Part shown: one piece after another, positions 59,733 through 64,000 of the stretch
Position numbering within the stretch: the first letter of the stretch is position 1
Layout of the letters: the number at the start of each line of letters is the position of its first letter
Assembly (NCBI GenBank): GCA_016630905.1
Contig: WBMQ01000001.1
Span: forward strand, 1,302,001 to 1,366,000
Direction of reading: 5' to 3'
Source of the DNA: Capillidium heterosporum
Lineage: Eukaryota > Entomophthoromycota > Entomophthoromycetes > Entomophthorales > Capillidiaceae
Length of the DNA stretch: 64,000 bases
The notes under the pieces: generated by a model
Databases searched by the model: none
What the model was told of the DNA's origin: nothing
What the model saw: the letters and a program-made list of their open reading frames with translations, nothing else
Translations under genes and position numbers: made by a program

Positions 59733-60860
59733 ATGCGTATGATATATCGCCTAATACTGATAACATTTACTTTTGCAACCTTCCTCTACATATTCCTCTT
59801 CCAACCTACTACCAACACTTTGAGTAGTTTCAAAAAGTCGGCTATCTCGCTAGTGCAGCCCAAGGCCAAAGGATGCTTCGCAGTACTGATTCGTAACCGT
59901 GAGTTACAGGATTTCCGGATAACTATGCGTGAGCTAGAGGACCGATTCAATCACAAGTACAACTATCCCTACGTGTTCATGAATGACGAAGCCTTTACTG
60001 AGGAGTTCAAGAGGAAGATTAGACAACTGACGAGGGCAGAGGTCCATTTTGAGTTGATTCCCAAAAAGTTTTGGTCGATCCCGCCTCATATCGACACCAA
60101 TCGGACCATGCAAACTTTGAAGGATATGGAGGCCAGTAAGCGAGTTCCTTATGGTGGTTCATTGTCGTACCGTCATATGATCAGGTAGATACAATTGGCA
60201 AACTTATTCTAATTTTTTAGATTTGAATCTGGCTTCTTCTCTCAGCTTAAAGTGATGGAAAAGTTTGACTACTATTGGCGCGTCGAACCCAAAGTCAAGT
60301 TCACCTGCGACATTGACATTGATCCATTCTTGTTTATGAAGCAGAACAACAAGAAGTACGCCTTTACCATTGCCATGAACGAGTTTATGGCGACTATTCC
60401 GACTTTGTACTCGACCATCCAATCTTGGATGAAGTTCGAGAACATAAAGCTAGCCACAAACTCGTCTGTTGACTTCATATCGAACGACAAGGGTAAGACT
60501 TACAATGGATGTCACTTCTGGTCCAACTTCGAGATAGGTTCCTTGGATATGTTCCGCTCCAAGCAGTACCGTTCCTTCTTTAATTACTTGGATGCCAAGG
60601 GCGGGTTCTTTTACGAAAGGTGGGGTGACGCTCCAGTACACTCATTGTACGCATCCATGTTCCTAAACCGCGACGAACTGCACTTTTTCAACGAGATAGG
60701 CTACGTTCATGATCTGTACCAGCACTGCCCGATCGATCCCGTTTTGAATGCAAAATGCATCTGTGAACCTCGAGATTCGAATGACCTTAAATCGGGATGC
60801 CTCAACAGGTGGTTGAAGTTGAATGGGAGAAACCCTTACAAGCTGCCGGAAACCCATTAA
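59733..60860 (+). CDS. Alpha-1,2-mannosyltransferase, GT15 family (Kre2/Mnt1/Ktr)
   Basis: 363-residue Golgi type II membrane protein that adds mannose to O- and N-linked glycans. Exons 59733-60184 and 60221-60860 join in phase (36-nt intron). A short cytoplasmic tail (MRMIYR) precedes one transmembrane helix (LILITFTFATFLYIFLF). The catalytic domain starts KGCFAVLIRNRELQDF and has GT15 landmarks: YPYVFMNDEAFTEEFK, PYGGSLSYRHMIRFESGFF, the motif YYWRVEPKVKFTCDID (manganese and nucleotide-sugar site), NEFMATIPTL, and GGFFYERWGDAPVHSL. Family-typical cysteines follow (QHCPID, CICEP). GT15 is a fungal cell-wall family, so this gene also supports the fungal origin. It is followed by the FolC gene on the same strand after 136 bases. 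Confidence 0.95.
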
Positions 60861-60996
60861 TTTTTTCAAATATAGCTAGATTTTTCGATATTTTTCTTGC
60901 GTTCTTGTTTCCTTCACCTTGATCTCGTTTCATGATGTCATCCTTTTATTGAACATAGGCAGATTTTGAGAAAATTTAACATCAACATTTTCAGTC

Positions 60997-62344
60997 ATGG
61001 ATCTCAGTCTACAAAGAATCGAAAAGGTTCTTGGCCTACTCGACAACCCTCAAAATAAACTCAATGTAATCCACATAGCTGGAACTAACGGGAAAGGCTC
61101 CGTATGCAGTTATTTGGAAAGTATACTGATAAGCGCTGGTGTCAACTGTTGGGAAATTCAATTCGCCTCATTTTTTACAGATATACGATAGTATAAAGGT
61201 GAACAAGATTTCAATATCAGAAGCAGCCTACAACTCTTTACATATTAAACTCCAGGAAATAGAATCGCGAATTGAACCTAAAGCTTACAAATTTTGAACT
61301 GATGACTTGTATTTGTTTCCTACACTTTCTAAATTCGGATGTAAAGGTAGCTATAATCGAGGTAGGTATGGGAGGCCGGTTCGATGCTACAAACGTATTT
61401 AATTCACCTTTGATATCAATAATAACTCCCATCTCACTGGATCATGTAAAGCTTTTGGGCTCAACTTTATCGGAAATAGCTTACCAGAAAGCCGGGATAA
61501 TTAAGCGAGGTTGTGCAGTTGTAGTTAGTACAATGGACCCAGAAGCCAGCCGAATCATCTTAAATGAATGCGAAAAGTTAGGCTGCGAGGCTATAGTAGC
61601 TGGGTCGGCAGTTGAACTGGAGTTCGATATCCATACGGGAATCCGTCAGATTGAGTATATCAGCCGGACTGGGAATTGCTACCGCCTACCCCTAAAGCTC
61701 CTTGGCACGTTCCAACTTAGCAACTTGGCTACCAGTTTAGAAGCGATCGAGGTCCTGCAAGCTGCAGACCCAACAGCCCCAATTCAACTTGGACTTCAAG
61801 GTATCCAGTCTAGCTATAAATCGAGGTGTTTCCGAGGCGGAATGGCTAGGACGTTTACAGTTTGTGACTTTGAAAGATGGGCTTTCAGTGCTTGTAGATG
61901 GGGCCCATAATGTAGCAGCTGCCGAAGCTTTAAGGGATTTCCTAAAGAGTTATATTGAGTTAAGATTTAGCTCTACAGCCCCTAACTATAAACTGGGTGT
62001 ATGCTGCTACAAAAGATAAGGATGTCGAAGCTCAGTTCGAATGCTTGTTTAAGGGAGGTCAGTATGGAAATGGTGTTAACCACAATATATTCTTAACTCA
62101 GTTTACTTTACCCGATATGATGCCTTGGATCAGATGTGCCCCGATCGAAGAACTGTATAGAAGCTTAACAAAGTCAAAAGATGCTCAAAAGGTAGATTTT
62201 AGTTCTATAACTGGTGATGATAATCTAGAGAATATTATCAACACTGTAAGGCAAGCTGATGTCTCAAAGACCACTGCTACCTTTACGATTGTGACTGGTT
62301 CTCTATATCTTGTCGCTGATATCTTTAGAAAATTTATCCAATAA
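60997..62344 (+). pseudogene. FolC-family dihydrofolate/folylpolyglutamate synthase, frame broken four times
   Basis: Clear homologue of dihydrofolate synthase/folylpolyglutamate synthase (yeast Fol3/Met7, bacterial FolC), a Mur-ligase-type ATPase. The ATP loop is HIAGTNGKGSVCSYLES (residues 26-42). After it come VGKFNSPHFLQIYDSI, VAIIEVGMGGRFDATNVF, the second metal region SLDHVKLLGSTLSEIAYQKA, WLGRLQF, LVDGAHNVAAAEAL and WVYAATKDKD. All are conserved and in the right order, but lie in four successive frame shifts. The shifts, each +1, fall near 61147, 61295, 61800 and 61985. No stop or substitution damages the conserved blocks otherwise. It is a pseudogene by frame, yet very well preserved. 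Sequence error or translational frameshifting would leave it functional. The downstream gene starts 88 bases after its end. Confidence 0.8.
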
Positions 62345-62432
62345 ACGATTTATGCTCTCTTTTCTTTCGAAATACGTCATTTTATGGTATTTAATTTTCT
62401 AAACATAATAGTTTAGCTTATTTTTGTAAAAG

Positions 62433-64000
62433 ATGAAGACAGCCAAAGCAGAACCTTCGGCCGATGCAGTAGAGGAAGGTAGTAGCTCACCTATAGGTCC
62501 TTTACCTTTGCCATCTACCAACCAAGATGAAGTTGAAATAGAGATTGCTTTACCACCTTCGGATAAAACCCAAGATGCAAGGAAACGTCGAAAAGGTATC
62601 TTACACTTCTACTTATTATTTAAACCTTTGTTGAATTCAAGTTCTCCCCCATGAGCAGCTTTATTTGAAAAACCTACCTACTTCAGCTGTGTATGAGATA
62701 AGCTACATGCATAGAGAATCCATCTCCTGTATTCAGATAACAAAGTAATTTAATCCAAAGTATAAATTAACAATATAGAGATGACTTTGTAATAACGGCT
62801 TCAATGGATGGACATCTCAAATTTTGGAAAAAAACCGGTATCAAAGAGTTGACGTTTGTAAAGCATTACAAAGCACATTTAGGTAACTTATTGAAGCCGA
62901 CTGGCTTTAATAGTAATCAATATATTAGGGGCTATTGTGGGCTTGGCTGTTTCATCGAATAGCCAGCTGCTTGCATCGATAAGCGTCGACAAAACCTTGA
63001 AAATTTTTGACATTGTAAACTTTGGTAATTTATTATTATTTTTTAGCTAACATGTGATAGATATGATCAACATTATTAGACTAGACTACCTGCCCGGGTG
63101 TGTATCTTTTGTCTACCAACCTGGTGATATCCAATCGACAATTCTATGGTAAAAGGAATAAATGAAATCTGCTAACTTACTATCTATAAAGTTCTTATGA
63201 AGATCAACCGAAACTTGCGCTGTATGACGCGCGTGGAACCGCAGACCCTATCAAAGTGATTGAAGACCTGCACAGTGCACCGGTAACTTGCCTGGCCTAC
63301 AACCCACAGCTTAACGTCGTCATCTCTGGTGATTCATCCGGTATGGTTGAGATTTGGTCTGTCGACCAACCCACCGTCACTCCCACTGCAACTCTCGTTT
63401 AAGTACAAGTCAGAGACCGATTTGTACGAGTTTAAGAAATCTCAAGCTCATCCGACCGCCATCACGTTATCGCCTGATGGTCAGTTCATGGCTACTGTTT
63501 CATTCACTTCCGACCGTATGGTTCGTGTGTTCAAGTGCAAAAGCGGTAAATTATACCGCAAGTACGACGAGGGTTTGGATGTCTACAATGAACTGCAACA
63601 GGTCGGCAGTGACATGTACAAGCTAGATGTCATGGAGTTTGGACGGCGACTTGCAGTAGAGCGCGAGTGGGTCAACTCACCACAAGCCCGTTTCGTCAAT
63701 GCCGGTAAATAATTCTACTGTTTATAGCTAATCCCCGTTATAGTTTTCGATGAAAGTGGTCATTTCTTGCTTTATCCTACTATGCTGGGAATAAAGGTCA
63801 TCAATCCTTATTTCTAACCAGGTCGTTGCCCTTCTTGGTAAGACGGAAACCCATCGCTTCCTAAATCTAGGATTGTACCAAGGTGCGCCCACTAAAAAGA
63901 AAGGGCAGACATTGGCCATGGTCGCATCCAGTAACCCGTTGCTCGAGGACTCTTCTTCAACGGATCCCTCTCTCTTCGCCACCTCATATAAGAAAAACCG
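62433..64000 (+). CDS. PPWD1-type WD40/cyclophilin protein, 5' part
   Basis: N-terminal WD40 part of a PPWD1 homologue, a spliceosome-associated peptidyl-prolyl isomerase. The C-terminal cyclophilin domain lies beyond the window. Residues follow human PPWD1 closely: [102 protein letters not shown] and SYKKNR. Short introns join in phase up to the fifth blade. The frame then moves by +1 twice: once between 63365 and 63402 (WSVDQP to KYKSETD) and once near 63815 (GIKVINPYF to NQVVALLGK). The first could instead be a 43-nt intron with a poor donor. The second removes no residues relative to human PPWD1 if one base is skipped. Confidence 0.85.

Noticed and set aside
63798-63822. 25-nt GT..AG 'intron' in PPWD1 with a CTAAC-like sequence
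   Set aside because: It would delete residues (VIN and the following turn) that are conserved in PPWD1, and it is much shorter than other introns in the window.
1-64000. CRISPR arrays, rRNA genes, intact transposons or viral genes
   Set aside because: No regularly spaced repeats, rRNA signatures, transposase or reverse transcriptase motifs were seen on either strand. The RdRP is the cellular RNAi type, not viral.

Overview
This window is nuclear DNA from a fungus. The genes are split by many short introns (mostly 37-60 nt, GT..AG, often with a CTAAC/TACTAAC-like branch site). It carries fungus-typical families: a GT15 mannosyltransferase, an OPT oligopeptide transporter, a fungal-specific transcription factor domain and fungal Pet123/mS26. 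A complex I subunit (NDUFB7 type) and a cellular RNA-dependent RNA polymerase argue against a Saccharomyces-like budding yeast. Coding DNA is moderately AT-rich and intergenic DNA is clearly more so. I cannot name the species; a filamentous or early-diverging fungus fits.

Layout. 0-9 kb: the 3' end of a Utp22/NOL6 ribosome-biogenesis gene, a gene-poor 4 kb, then a Ctf4/And-1 replication gene on the minus strand. 10-17 kb: a short eEF1B-gamma-like GST, an RNA-dependent RNA polymerase with an RRM-like N-terminus, and RNA polymerase III subunit RPC4. 18-26 kb: an importin-11/Kap120 gene with about 18 introns, NDUFB7, and a divergent pair of mitochondrial genes (a PPR protein and mS26/Pet123). 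26-31 kb: an extremely AT-rich block, ribosomal protein eL19 whose start codon is split by an intron, and TAF10. 32-40 kb: a fungal_trans regulator without a visible zinc cluster, COQ7, an aldo/keto reductase and an OPT transporter. 41-48 kb: a decayed P450 gene, tRNA-Val(AAC) and a SABATH-type methyltransferase in a gene-poor stretch. 48-60 kb: Nup82/Nup88, a vigilin/Scp160 multi-KH protein and a WrbA-type flavodoxin-fold oxidoreductase with a very long tail. 59.7-64 kb: GT15, a FolC-family gene in broken frame, and the 5' part of a PPWD1-type WD40/cyclophilin gene.

Most genes are housekeeping genes for transcription, translation, nuclear transport and mitochondria. No gene cluster, mobile element with intact coding, CRISPR or viral region was seen. 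The most unusual pattern is a set of reading-frame breaks that all have the same sign: one surplus nucleotide. There are four in FolC, one or two in PPWD1, one at the end of mS26, one in the WrbA-like gene and possibly one in TAF10. The long neighbouring genes (RdRP, Kap120, OPT, vigilin) read cleanly. Insertion-type sequence error, a young pseudogene, or +1 frameshifting could explain it, and only other data can decide.
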